This document shows, in pieces, positions 55,738-63,856 of a DNA stretch of 64,000 bases. The notes under the pieces were generated by a model. It saw only the letters and a list, made by a program, of their open reading frames with translations. It did no database searches and was not told the DNA's origin. This DNA comes from Flavobacteriaceae bacterium Ga0077528. Its GTDB lineage: Bacteria > Bacteroidota > Bacteroidia > Flavobacteriales > Flavobacteriaceae. Numbering within the stretch: the first letter of the stretch is position 1; every line of letters starts with the position of its first letter. The position numbers were made by a program, and so were the translations under genes. Location: contig LNDX01000001.1 of the NCBI GenBank assembly GCA_001464475.1, forward strand, positions 744,001 through 808,000, in the 5' to 3' direction.

Positions 55738-56011
55738 AGAAAATAGAGCAAAGAAAATAGAAAATAGACAAGAGAAAAGACAGATTTCTGTATGGAAAGG
55801 ATTTGTCATTTTACTTATATCTACCTTCTGTTCTTTTTCTTCCTATGCACAATGCGCTATGTGTAGAGCATCATTAGAGAGTGAAGGAAACACCATGAAG
55901 GCTGAAGCAGTAAATGACGGAATTGTTTACCTAATGGTGATTCCGTATGTGTTGGTTGGTATAGTTGGATTAGTGGTTTATAGAATGTACACGAAAAAGA
56001 AAACGCAATAG
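55727..56011 (+). CDS. Small membrane protein with C-A-M-C motif, function unknown
   Basis: The 94-residue protein has a charged N-terminus (about 1-25), a hydrophobic signal-like helix (about 26-42, ending S-Y-A-Q), then C-A-M-C-R-A-S-L-E-S-E and a second helix (about 65-88). The Cys pair right after the signal-like segment is the striking feature and could bind metal or heme or form a disulfide. Position at the end of the SCO-DUF420 group suggests a role in oxidase assembly. The charged N-terminus is encoded by an A-rich imperfect repeat that looks inserted. The start overlaps the preceding gene's end (ATGCAAATTAA). Confidence 0.75.
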   Translation: MQIKENRAKKIENRQEKRQISVWKGFVILLISTFCSFSSYAQCAMCRASLESEGNTMKAEAVNDGIVYLMVIPYVLVGIVGLVVYRMYTKKKTQ

Positions 56012-56015
56012 TTTT

Positions 56016-57407
56016 TTATTCCATTCCATCAATTTTAATGTTTAGTTTGCCTGATGTAGTTATAAATGCAATTATAGCTTCGTTGGTTAATTCTACTTTT
56101 TCAAATTCAAAATCGTTCAAAGTTCCGTTTACGAATACACCTTTCATTGGCGAATAATTGCTCAAGTAAGGCAACAAACTTTTCTTGCCTTCATCTAAAT
56201 TTTCTTTTATAGAATAACGACAATTTTCTTGAATTTTTCTCAAAATTACGCCTTGCAATAACCAATTAGCTGTTTTTGTCAAAAGCCCTTTGGTATTTAA
56301 AACGTAATCCATTTGCTCAAAATAAATTTCTTTTGTAACCGAATTATAATTTGGAATTCCAGAAAGATAAATTGATCCATTGATGCTTCCAGTCATGTCA
56401 AGTGCAATAATCATTTTACCATCTTTCGACCATAAATCAACTTTTTGTACTGTAATTTTTCTGCTTCCTGAAGCAAATTCTTTTCCTTGAAAATTCTTAG
56501 TTATTATTCGAGCAGCACTTTCATAGGTAGAAATTGCCGCTACAGTAGCAGTAGTTTTGTCAGGAACAGTAGCAACTGGTTTAAAGGTCACAGATTCTTT
56601 ATCAAAAACATTTTTCGGTTCTTGTCCAACCATTGTTAGCATGGTACATTTCAATCCTAAGTTCATTTTTATTTTACTTTTTTGCAATTGTGCATCAGTA
56701 ACATAAACTTCAATTGGATTCATTTTAAACCAGGTTTCATATTGTTCACTTGTTTTAAATGGTGTGCCCAAAGTTTCTAAAACATTTAAGACATAAGGTT
56801 TGAAATCACAAGATTTTTCAATAGCATCATCAATTTTTTTGGCTACTTTCGATTTGAAAATAGACAAAGTAGGATTGATTATATAAGTTATCGGAACTTT
56901 TTTTCCAGCAACTAATATCGTTGGGCTTTCACTCCATTCAAAATCTTCAATAACAGAGCTAGTATTCATTTTCCAATTTGATAATTTGGCTGTACTGAGT
57001 AAAGTTATGGTTCCGTTTAAGTCAATTTCTCTTGTATCGTTTAGTCCCATAAACACGGTTCCATATTTTATTTTTGACCAAATTTTTAAAGGCAAAACAG
57101 ATTGTATTTTTCCGTCTTTTTCAATTAATTTTATGGCGCCTGTTTTCCAAATTTTCATTTCCGTTTTATCATCATCAAGATTATTATCCTCATAAATCAA
57201 TCCAGACAAGGCTTTGTTTAATTGGTTTTCGATTTCTTTTAATGAAACTTCCATGGGCATGCTTACGAATGAAGTTGTTGTTTTGTATGCCATTGGAGTG
57301 TTTTGAGAGGGTTCTGGTTTTATAGTAGCAATCTTATTTGTTGACGAACAACTAAACAAAGCAGAAAGTAGAATAAGCGAAATTAATATAAGAAAACAGT
57401 TTTTCAT
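56016..57407 (-). CDS. DUF4403 lipoprotein
   Basis: The 463-residue protein has a lipobox (L-F-S-C-S-S, Cys near residue 20), so it is an envelope lipoprotein. The remainder matches the DUF4403 pattern seen in Bacteroidota. It has two similar halves rich in beta strands, with P-x-x-V-S-L-K-E-I-E-N-Q-L-N near 55 and W-L-L-Q-G-V-I-L-R-K-I near 385. The layout resembles lipid-binding TULIP-like folds, but that is only an impression. The function is unknown. It converges on the oxidase-assembly group with four bases between stop codons. Confidence 0.78.
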   Translation of the reverse strand: MKNCFLILISLILLSALFSCSSTNKIATIKPEPSQNTPMAYKTTTSFVSMPMEVSLKEIENQLNKALSGLIYEDNNLDDDKTEMKIWKTGAIKLIEKDGKIQSVLPLKIWSKIKYGTVFMGLNDTREIDLNGTITLLSTAKLSNWKMNTSSVIEDFEWSESPTILVAGKKVPITYIINPTLSIFKSKVAKKIDDAIEKSCDFKPYVLNVLETLGTPFKTSEQYETWFKMNPIEVYVTDAQLQKSKIKMNLGLKCTMLTMVGQEPKNVFDKESVTFKPVATVPDKTTATVAAISTYESAARIITKNFQGKEFASGSRKITVQKVDLWSKDGKMIIALDMTGSINGSIYLSGIPNYNSVTKEIYFEQMDYVLNTKGLLTKTANWLLQGVILRKIQENCRYSIKENLDEGKKSLLPYLSNYSPMKGVFVNGTLNDFEFEKVELTNEAIIAFITTSGKLNIKIDGME

Positions 57408-57483
57408 TTTTAAATCAAAATTAATTTGGGTGTGAATGTAACAAAAAAAGTAATTTAACGTCAGATAAGAAAATGTTAATTTA

Positions 57484-57513
57484 ATTGTTTTGATTATAAA
57501 ACGCTTAAATTTG
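57484..57513 (+). promoter_or_regulatory. Promoter of the outer-membrane-factor/adaptor operon
   Basis: ATTG (57484-57487), an 18-base spacer and TAAATTTG (57506-57513) lie 34 bases before the ATG at 57548. Confidence 0.55.
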
Positions 57514-57547
57514 CATTATTGTATTTTAACTATTGATTAAAATAAAC

Positions 57548-58924
57548 ATGAAAAACGTAGGTTTTAAAATAATTTTCCTTTTTACACTAGTTTTAGGATT
57601 TTCATCCCAAGCTCAATCAAAAAAATGGACCATACAAGAATGTGTTGATTATGCTTTAAAAAATAATATTAGCATAAAACAAACCGATTTAGATGCGCAA
57701 ACAACTGCAATTTCTAAGAAAGATGCTATTGGGAATTTTTTACCAACAATTAATGCCAATGCTTCACACTCTTGGAATATTGGTTTAAATCAAAATATCA
57801 CAACAGGTTTACTAGAAAATCAAACGACACAATTTACCTCTGCTGGTTTAAATTCAAGTATTGATATCTATAATGGATTGCAAAATCAAAACAGACTTCG
57901 TAGAGCTAATCTTTCAATTTTGTCTTCTCAGTATCAACTGACCAAAATGAAAGATGATATTTCTCTAAATGTTGCTAACGCTTTTCTTCAAATTCTTTTC
58001 AATAAAGAGAATCTTAAAGTTCAAAAAGAACAATTAGCCAACGATGAAAAACAGCAAAAAAGAAGTGAAGAACTTGTTGCATCTGGTGTTGTCCCAAGAG
58101 GTGACTTATTAGATGTAAAGGCAACTGTAGCGGCAGATAAACAAAGAGTTGTTGCAGCTGAAAACACATTGTTTTTATCAAAATTGAGTTTAGCACAATT
58201 GCTACAATTAGATGATTTTAAAGATTTTGATATTGCTGATGCTGATTATGAAGTAAAACCTAGTGCTACAATGTTAGAAACACCGGAAGCTATCATTGCA
58301 AAAGCAAAACAAGAACGTGTTGAGTTAAAAATAGCTAAAGCAAATCTTGAAATTGCCGAAAAAGACTTTAAGATTGCTAAAGGAGCTTTTCAACCAAGTC
58401 TAACGGGTTTTTATAGTTTCAGCACAAGAGCAAGTTATTCAGATAGAATAGTTGGAGTTGATGGTAGTGGAAATTTAATTTTCAGCGGTCCGCTTTCATT
58501 GTTTGACCAATTTAGTAATAATAAAGGACATAATTTTGGGATGCAGTTAAACATTCCAATACTAAACGGTTTCTCAGTAAAGAACAATGTTGAGCGTTCA
58601 AAAATTGCTTTAGAGCGTTCTAAGACAGTTGAAAAACAAGCTACATTAGATTTAGAAAGAAATGTTTACACAGCAATTACAGATGCTAAAGGAGCTCTTA
58701 ATGCCTACGAATCAGCAACTACAACTTTAGAAGCTCGTAAAGAAGCTTTTAATTATGCTAAAGAAAAATATGCGGTAGGTATGATGAATAGTTTTGATTA
58801 CAATCAAGCACAATTATTATATGCCAACGCACAATCAGAAGTAATAAGAACTAAATACGATTACATTTTTAAAGTTAAAGTAGTGGAGTTTTATTTTGGA
58901 ATCCCAATCATTGAAAATAAATAA
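57548..58924 (+). CDS. TolC-family outer-membrane factor
   Basis: The start at 57548 (MKNVGFKIIF) gives a normal signal peptide ending S-Q-A-Q. A TTG five codons upstream is unlikely. The product has about 458 residues and two OEP repeats, each with a long coiled helix pair. W-T-I-Q-E-C-V-D-Y-A-L-K-N-N is the characteristic opening, and Y-A-V-G-M-M-N-S-F-D-Y-N-Q-A closes the second half. It forms the trimeric outer-membrane duct of a tripartite efflux or secretion system. The adaptor gene follows, but no inner-membrane pump gene is present. Confidence 0.92.
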   Translation: MKNVGFKIIFLFTLVLGFSSQAQSKKWTIQECVDYALKNNISIKQTDLDAQTTAISKKDAIGNFLPTINANASHSWNIGLNQNITTGLLENQTTQFTSAGLNSSIDIYNGLQNQNRLRRANLSILSSQYQLTKMKDDISLNVANAFLQILFNKENLKVQKEQLANDEKQQKRSEELVASGVVPRGDLLDVKATVAADKQRVVAAENTLFLSKLSLAQLLQLDDFKDFDIADADYEVKPSATMLETPEAIIAKAKQERVELKIAKANLEIAEKDFKIAKGAFQPSLTGFYSFSTRASYSDRIVGVDGSGNLIFSGPLSLFDQFSNNKGHNFGMQLNIPILNGFSVKNNVERSKIALERSKTVEKQATLDLERNVYTAITDAKGALNAYESATTTLEARKEAFNYAKEKYAVGMMNSFDYNQAQLLYANAQSEVIRTKYDYIFKVKVVEFYFGIPIIENK

Positions 58925-58928
58925 GATC

Positions 58929-60224
58929 ATGTCAAAAAAGAAAATTTACGTAATAACTGGAGTTATTTTAGGATTAGTAGTTTTATTAATCGCTTTATCA
59001 AAAACAGGTGCTTTTGGAGATAGAGATAATTCTACAGAAGTTGAAACTGCCAAAGTTGACGAAATAACTATTATAGAAACAGTATCTGCAACTGGAAAAA
59101 TTCAGCCAGAAATTGAAGTAAAAATATCTTCTGAAGTATCAGGTGAAATTATTGCTTTGCCTGTAAAAGAGGGTCAAGTGGTTAAAAAAGGTGATTTGTT
59201 AGTAAAAATTAATCCTGATTTGTACACTTCTGGATTGAATCGTTCTGTGTCAAATTATTCTGGAACTAAAGCTGGATTAAGTCAAGCCGATGCCTCTTTT
59301 AAAGAAGCTCAAGCCAATTATGATAGAAACAAATCGTTGTACGAAAAAGGAATTATTTCTCGTTCAGATTGGGATAAAGCTATTGCTTCATTTGAAGTGG
59401 CAAAAGCTAGTAAACAATCGGCTTATTATAACGTTCAAAGTGCTAACGCAACTGTAAAAGAAGCAAAGGATAACTTAGGAAGAACTACAATTTATGCACC
59501 AGCAGATGGAACAATTTCTATGTTGAATGTAGAATTGGGTGAAAGAGTTTTAGGAACCCAACAAATGACAGGAACCGAAATTTTAAGAGTTGCCAACTTA
59601 AACAACATGGAAGTTGAAGTTGATGTCAACGAAAATGATATCGTTAAAATCAACATAGGAGACGAAACAAATATTCAAGTTGATGCTTATTTGAAAAAAG
59701 AATTTAAAGGAATTGTTACAAGTATTTCTAACTCTGCTAGCTCAACTACAACAGCCGATCAAGTAACAAATTTCAAAGTAAAAGTTAGAATTTTGAAAGA
59801 ATCATATTTAGATTTAATCGAAGGAAAACCAGATACTTATTCTCCTTTCAGACCAGGAATGACAGCTACTGTTGACATCATTACTACAAGAAAAGAAAAA
59901 GTTATTGGTGTGCCAATTAGCTCTGTAGTTATAAAATCGGATACAACGGCAACTAAAAAGTTTGAAGTTGAAGATGGAGAAGAGGAAAATAAAGTTAAAG
60001 CTAAATCAGGCAAAAAACTAGAATGTGTTTTTGTAAAAGTAGGCGATAAAGCTAAAATAAGAGTGGTAAAAACAGGAATCCAAGATGATACTAATATTGA
60101 AATCATCTCTGGACTTCAAAAAGGTGATGAAGTAATTGTTGGACCTTATGTTACTGTTTCTAAAAATCTAAATTCTGGGGATAAAGTTAAAATCACTGCT
60201 AAGAAAGAAGAAGCCAAAAAATAG
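58929..60224 (+). CDS. Periplasmic adaptor (HlyD/MacA-type membrane fusion protein)
   Basis: The start at 58929 (MSKKKIYVITG), four bases after the tolC-family stop, precedes a single anchor helix. In-frame sequence upstream lies within the previous gene. The product of about 431 residues has a barrel-sandwich domain (K-I-S-S-E-V-S-G-E-I near 65), a short coiled hairpin (about 110-180), P-A-D-G-T-I-S-M-L-N and a beta-barrel with F-R-P-G-M-T-A-T-V-D. This order fits MacA-like adaptors that pair with MacB ABC transporters. It bridges the inner-membrane pump and the outer-membrane duct. Confidence 0.9.
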   Translation: MSKKKIYVITGVILGLVVLLIALSKTGAFGDRDNSTEVETAKVDEITIIETVSATGKIQPEIEVKISSEVSGEIIALPVKEGQVVKKGDLLVKINPDLYTSGLNRSVSNYSGTKAGLSQADASFKEAQANYDRNKSLYEKGIISRSDWDKAIASFEVAKASKQSAYYNVQSANATVKEAKDNLGRTTIYAPADGTISMLNVELGERVLGTQQMTGTEILRVANLNNMEVEVDVNENDIVKINIGDETNIQVDAYLKKEFKGIVTSISNSASSTTTADQVTNFKVKVRILKESYLDLIEGKPDTYSPFRPGMTATVDIITTRKEKVIGVPISSVVIKSDTTATKKFEVEDGEEENKVKAKSGKKLECVFVKVGDKAKIRVVKTGIQDDTNIEIISGLQKGDEVIVGPYVTVSKNLNSGDKVKITAKKEEAKK

Positions 60225-60248
60225 AACATTAAAAGATTACCTTTATAA

Positions 60249-60917
60249 ATGAGTTACATTCTTAATATTGAAACGGCTACCAAAAACTGTTCTGTGGCTT
60301 TAGCCAAAAATGGCGAAACTATTTTATGCAAAGAAATGGCTGAACAAGGCTTTTCTCATGCAGAAAAATTGCACCTATTTATTGAAGATATTATAAAGGA
60401 AGCAGGAATAACATTTTCTGATTTAAGTGCGGTTGCGGTAAGTCAAGGACCTGGTTCATATACAGGATTACGAATTGGAGTTTCAGCTGCTAAAGGATTA
60501 TGTTACGCATTAGAAATACCATTGATTTCAGTTGATACATTGACGGTTTTAGCAAATCAATTGCAAATAGAGAATGGTATTATCATTCCGATGATTGATG
60601 CTAGAAGAATGGAGGTTTATAGCGCCATTTTTAATGCAAAAAAAGAAATAATTAGAGAAGTGCAAGCTGAAATTCTTACGGATTCTACTTTTTCAGATAT
60701 TGGGGATGCTGTTTATTTCGTGGGCGATAGTAATGAAAAAGCAAAAACGATATTGTCAAAATCTAATTTTAATTTTGTTGATAGTGTTTTTTACCCTTCA
60801 GCTAAGGAAATGAGTGCTATTTCGTACAAGAAATTTCTAAATAATTCTTTTGAAGATGTGGCTTATTTCGAACCTTATTACTTGAAAGATTTTATGTTGC
60901 AAACCAAATCTATTTAG
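60249..60917 (+). CDS. tsaB: tRNA threonylcarbamoyladenosine biosynthesis protein TsaB
   Basis: This 222-residue protein of the ASKHA fold begins with I-L-N-I-E-T-A-T-K-N-C-S. The segment S-Q-G-P-G-S-Y-T-G-L-R-I-G near residue 70 and D-A-R-R-M-E-V-Y near 118 are TsaB signatures. It scaffolds TsaD in forming t6A at position 37 of ANN-decoding tRNAs. Its 3' end overlaps the converging mscS-type gene by eight bases. Confidence 0.93.
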   Translation: MSYILNIETATKNCSVALAKNGETILCKEMAEQGFSHAEKLHLFIEDIIKEAGITFSDLSAVAVSQGPGSYTGLRIGVSAAKGLCYALEIPLISVDTLTVLANQLQIENGIIIPMIDARRMEVYSAIFNAKKEIIREVQAEILTDSTFSDIGDAVYFVGDSNEKAKTILSKSNFNFVDSVFYPSAKEMSAISYKKFLNNSFEDVAYFEPYYLKDFMLQTKSI

Positions 60918-61734
60918 AATTTTCTCTTACAAAAGGTTGTATTATTATACCTTTTTTATCAAAAGCAGATTTGCAATTTTCCAAAATATCTGAGGAAACT
61001 TCTCCAAAATCTTCGTTTTTAGACCAAGGACGAATTGCTAAGTGAATGGCGCTATCAGACAAATCTTTTACAACAACCATAGGTTCTGGATTTTTCAAGA
61101 CTTTTGAATGGCTTCTCATTACTTCTAAGACAACTTCTTTAGCTTCTTTGATGTTGGTTTCATATGAAAGTGAAAACACCAAATCAACTCTTCTCATTCC
61201 TGTAACAGAAAAGTTTGTAATAATTCCATTTGATAAAATTCCATTTGGAATAAAAATGGTTTGATTATTGGCTGAAGTAAGTTTGGTTACAAATATTTGA
61301 ATTTCTGTTACTGTTCCAATTACTCCTTGTGCTTCAATGGTATCTCCAACTCTAAATGGTTTAAAAAGAATAATCAACATCCCGCCAGCAAAATTGGATA
61401 AAGAGCCTTGAAGTGAAAGACCAACTGCCAAACCAGCGGCTCCTAAAATTGCTACAAACGATGAAGTTTCAATTCCAAGTTTTGAAATAAAAGTTACAAA
61501 TAACAAAACTCGTAATACCCAATTTAGAATATCGGCTAAAAACTTTGAAAGCGTTGGATCTAACTCTCGTTGAACCATTAATTTCTTAACCAATCGATTT
61601 ATAAATCGGATTACATAAATTCCAACAAAAAGAATGATAAATGCTGAAATTAGCTTTGGCGAATAACTAATTAATACATCAAAAAATTGCTTTGTGTATT
61701 CTTCTAAACTGTTGATGTGAAGTGTTTTTTCCAT
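60910..61734 (-). CDS. Small-conductance mechanosensitive channel, MscS family
   Basis: The 274-residue protein has three helices (about 20-45, 65-88 and 92-125). The third is Gly/Ala-rich (A-I-L-G-A-A-G-L-A-V-G-L-S-L-Q-G-S), as in the MscS pore, and N-F-A-G-G-M-L-I follows. The cytosolic beta domain has G-D-T-I-E-A-Q-G and I-P-N-G-I-L-S-N-G-I-I-T-N. It releases solutes during hypo-osmotic shock. It is encoded downstream of a stress-like small protein and separated from it by a terminator. Confidence 0.93.
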   Translation of the reverse strand: MEKTLHINSLEEYTKQFFDVLISYSPKLISAFIILFVGIYVIRFINRLVKKLMVQRELDPTLSKFLADILNWVLRVLLFVTFISKLGIETSSFVAILGAAGLAVGLSLQGSLSNFAGGMLIILFKPFRVGDTIEAQGVIGTVTEIQIFVTKLTSANNQTIFIPNGILSNGIITNFSVTGMRRVDLVFSLSYETNIKEAKEVVLEVMRSHSKVLKNPEPMVVVKDLSDSAIHLAIRPWSKNEDFGEVSSDILENCKSAFDKKGIIIQPFVRENSK

Positions 61735-61739
61735 AATAA

Positions 61740-61768
61740 AAAAATCACACTAAAAAAGTGTGATTTAA
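61740..61768 (-). terminator. Terminator after the amphipathic repeat protein gene
   Basis: AAATCACAC and GTGTGATTT form a perfect nine-pair stem around TAAAAAA. Read on the minus strand it ends in a run of T bases, 32 bases after the stop of the amphipathic protein and just before the mscS start. Confidence 0.75.
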
Positions 61769-61797
61769 ATTTTTTCAAAGATAGCTTTTTTCTAAAA

Positions 61798-62187
61798 TTA
61801 ATCAGCATCTTCTTCAACTCTATTTGCTTCTTCTGCTGGAGCAACTGGTGCTGCTTCTTCTGCGTCATTAGTAAACGAGTTAACTTTTTCTTTTACAGTA
61901 TCAACAGCATTTCCAGCCATTTCTTCTGCCTTATCAGCAAGTTCGCCTGCTTTTTCTTTTACTGTATCAACAGCATTCTCAATTGCTTCACTCGCAGCTG
62001 GAACATATTCTGCAACTTTTTCTTTTGCGATTTCTGCATATTCTTCAGCTTTTTCAACTAATGGAGCAGCTGTTTCTTTTACTTTTTCAATTGCTTCTTC
62101 AGCAAAATCTTCAGCTTTATCTGCAACTTCACTTACTTTTTCTTTGGCTGAACCAAATAAATTTTTAAAAAATCCTCCTAATCCCAT
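61798..62187 (-). CDS. Amphipathic-helix repeat protein (LEA/apolipoprotein-like), function unknown
   Basis: The 129-residue protein is almost all Ala, Glu, Lys, Val and Asp. After a short G-x-G-G-F-F-K-N-L-F start it consists of imperfect 11-residue-like amphipathic units. The segment N-A-V-D-T-V-K-E-K occurs twice, about 25 residues apart, and V-K-E-x-A or K-E-K-V-A-E occur several times. A disordered Pro/Glu/Ala tail ends it. The pattern resembles LEA or apolipoprotein-like helices and YtxH-type stress proteins. No cysteine and no transmembrane helix are present. A membrane- or stress-protective role is inferred from composition and neighbours (MscS, dodecin). Confidence 0.78.
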   Translation of the reverse strand: MGLGGFFKNLFGSAKEKVSEVADKAEDFAEEAIEKVKETAAPLVEKAEEYAEIAKEKVAEYVPAASEAIENAVDTVKEKAGELADKAEEMAGNAVDTVKEKVNSFTNDAEEAAPVAPAEEANRVEEDAD

Positions 62188-62224
62188 TGTTTTTGTTTTT
62201 TGTATTGGTTAAAATTATTGTTGT

Positions 62225-62425
62225 TTATTCAATTTCAAAAGTAAGTTTCAAATTTACTCTATATTCTGTTACTTTTCCGTCTTGTACAGCTGCACTGTGT
62301 TCTTGAACATAAACTGAACGAATATGTTTTAAAGATTTTGCTGCTTGTTCAACTGCTTTTTGTGTTGCATCTTCCCAGCTTTTTTCTGAGCTTGCAAGTA
62401 CTTCGATTACTTTTAATACTGCCAT
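62225..62425 (-). CDS. Dodecin (flavin-binding storage protein)
   Basis: The 66-residue protein has the dodecin fold pattern of strand, helix and two strands. V-L-K-V-I-E-V-L-A-S-S-E-K-S-W-E-D-A places Trp near residue 17 at the flavin stack. V-Y-V-Q-E-H-S-A-A-V and Y-R-V-N-L-K-L-T-F-E-I-E follow. Dodecins assemble into hollow 12-mers that hold riboflavin or FMN and limit its reactivity. It is 37 bases upstream of the amphipathic protein gene, so the two may share a transcript. Confidence 0.93.
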   Translation of the reverse strand: MAVLKVIEVLASSEKSWEDATQKAVEQAAKSLKHIRSVYVQEHSAAVQDGKVTEYRVNLKLTFEIE

Positions 62426-62526
62426 AATTTATATATTTAGTTAAAGGAATAAAATTACAAAATTTATAAATACAATAGTATTTTGTTTTATAGAAATATT
62501 GCGACAATTAGCTGTTTTGCATTATT

Positions 62527-62889
62527 TTAGCCATGATATACCCTAGATGCAACTATTAATCCTTCTTTTATTTCTAATACTTCTGCAACTAACATGGCAT
62601 CTTCGTTATCTACATTTCTAACATACTCCATAAATACTCTGTCAGAATTTGCTGTTAGAGAAGTTACTTTATATTGCAAACTTGGTAATCGTTCAAATGC
62701 ATCTTGCCACCATGTTCTAAGCGCATCTTGTCCTTTAACTAGTCCATTTGTTTCAGGATGTCTAATTTTTAATTTCGGACTAAAATGTTCCGCATCATTA
62801 TCATATAATGATAGTAGCTTTTCTAGGTTATGAGTATTGAATGCTTCAAACCAAGCATGTGCTATAGATAAATTTTTTTGAGTTGTCAT
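62527..62889 (-). CDS. SnoaL/NTF2-like protein
   Basis: The 120-residue protein has an NTF2-like alpha+beta cone pattern: A-H-A-W-F-E-A-F-N-T-H-N-L-E-K-L-L-S-L-Y-D-N-D-A near the start, then W-W-Q-D-A-F-E-R-L-P. The Asp in the Y-D-x-D-A segment is usual in the SnoaL-like group. The function is unknown: members include polyketide cyclases, isomerases and binding proteins. It lies 29 bases downstream of the pseudouridine synthase gene on the same strand, with a hairpin between. Confidence 0.82.
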   Translation of the reverse strand: MTTQKNLSIAHAWFEAFNTHNLEKLLSLYDNDAEHFSPKLKIRHPETNGLVKGQDALRTWWQDAFERLPSLQYKVTSLTANSDRVFMEYVRNVDNEDAMLVAEVLEIKEGLIVASRVYHG

Positions 62890-62893
62890 TTGG

Positions 62894-62920
62894 ATAAAAA
62901 AACCAAGCTTTTGCCTGGTT
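62894..62920 (-). terminator. Terminator after the pseudouridine synthase gene
   Basis: On the minus strand AACCAGGC pairs with GCTTGGTT around a four-base loop, with one mismatch, and then runs into TTTTTTAT. It overlaps the stop codon of the pseudouridine synthase. Confidence 0.6.
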
Positions 62921-63788
62921 AGATATTTTTTAAATTAATTATTTCTTGTTCCGTAAGTGGTCTCCAATTTCCTCTTGGAAGATTCTTTTTGGTTAAACCT
63001 GCAAAGGCAACTCGATCAATTTTTATTGTAGTATAATTGAAATTTTCAAATATAGCTCTAACAACTTTTACATTTGGAGTTCTTAATTTGATGCCAATTT
63101 CATTTTTAGGTTCGTTTTCAATATAACTTACTTCATCTACAAATAATTTGTGTCCGTCAAGGGTAACTCCTTTTGAAATTTTTTCTAAATCTTCAAACTT
63201 TAAGTTTTTATCTAAAGTAACTTGATAGATTTTTGGTGATTTTTGATTTGGTAAACTAAATTTTCTAATAATATCTGTATCATTTGTAAAAACTAATAAT
63301 CCAGTGGTATTTTTATCCATTCTACCAATAGGTTGCATCTTGGATGTTGTTGCGCCTTTTATTAGCTCTAAAACATTTCTATGATCGCCATCTTCATCAT
63401 TAGAAGTCGTGAAGTTTTTGGGTTTGTTTAAAACAAAATATTCTTTCTTTTCAGGCATTAAAGTGGCTCCGTCAAAATTTACAACATCACCAGGTTTAAC
63501 TTTATGTCCCATTTCTGTAACGACAATTCCATTTACTTTTACATTCCCAGATTGAATATAAATATCAGCATCTCTTCTAGAGCAAGCACCAGAATTTGAG
63601 ATGTATTTGTTCAAACGAATTTCATCTGATTTTATTGGTTTCGGTACGTTTGGAGAATCTTTCTTAACTGCGGGTTTTCTATTTTGAGAACGTTTGTCCA
63701 TGGCAGGTTTAGAAGTTGTGGTAGATTTTTTTCTATCACCACTTGGTTTGCTTGGTCCAGTTCGTTTTTTATTATTAGAATTATTCAT
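62919..63788 (-). CDS. RsuA/RluB-family pseudouridine synthase with long basic N-terminus
   Basis: The 289-residue protein starts with about 55 Lys/Arg/Ser/Pro-rich residues, probably disordered and RNA-binding. An S4 domain follows (about 57-105, I-R-L-N-K-Y-I-S-N-S-G-A-C-S-R-R). The catalytic domain carries its Asp in I-G-R-M-D-K-N-T-T-G-L-L near residue 160. It converts uridine to pseudouridine in rRNA (RsuA/RluB/RluE/RluF group). The exact position modified cannot be inferred. A minus-strand TATCTTTG (63803-63810) lies 14 bases upstream. Confidence 0.9.
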   Translation of the reverse strand: MNNSNNKKRTGPSKPSGDRKKSTTTSKPAMDKRSQNRKPAVKKDSPNVPKPIKSDEIRLNKYISNSGACSRRDADIYIQSGNVKVNGIVVTEMGHKVKPGDVVNFDGATLMPEKKEYFVLNKPKNFTTSNDEDGDHRNVLELIKGATTSKMQPIGRMDKNTTGLLVFTNDTDIIRKFSLPNQKSPKIYQVTLDKNLKFEDLEKISKGVTLDGHKLFVDEVSYIENEPKNEIGIKLRTPNVKVVRAIFENFNYTTIKIDRVAFAGLTKKNLPRGNWRPLTEQEIINLKNI

Positions 63789-63802
63789 GCTTATATTTTT
63801 TG

Positions 63803-63810
63803 CAAAGATA
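63803..63810 (-). promoter_or_regulatory. Putative -7 element (TATCTTTG) of the pseudouridine synthase gene
   Basis: The minus strand reads TATCTTTG, a match to TAnnTTTG, 14 bases before the ATG. A -33 match is not evident. Confidence 0.45.
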
Positions 63811-63856
63811 CTCTATTTGAGCTTAACTTTTGCTAAGAATATGAAAGCAAAGGGAT

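Noticed and set aside
61717..62061. Cys/Phe-rich 114-codon frame on the plus strand
   Set aside because: It is the reverse complement of the K/E/A-rich amphipathic protein gene, which explains its odd composition.
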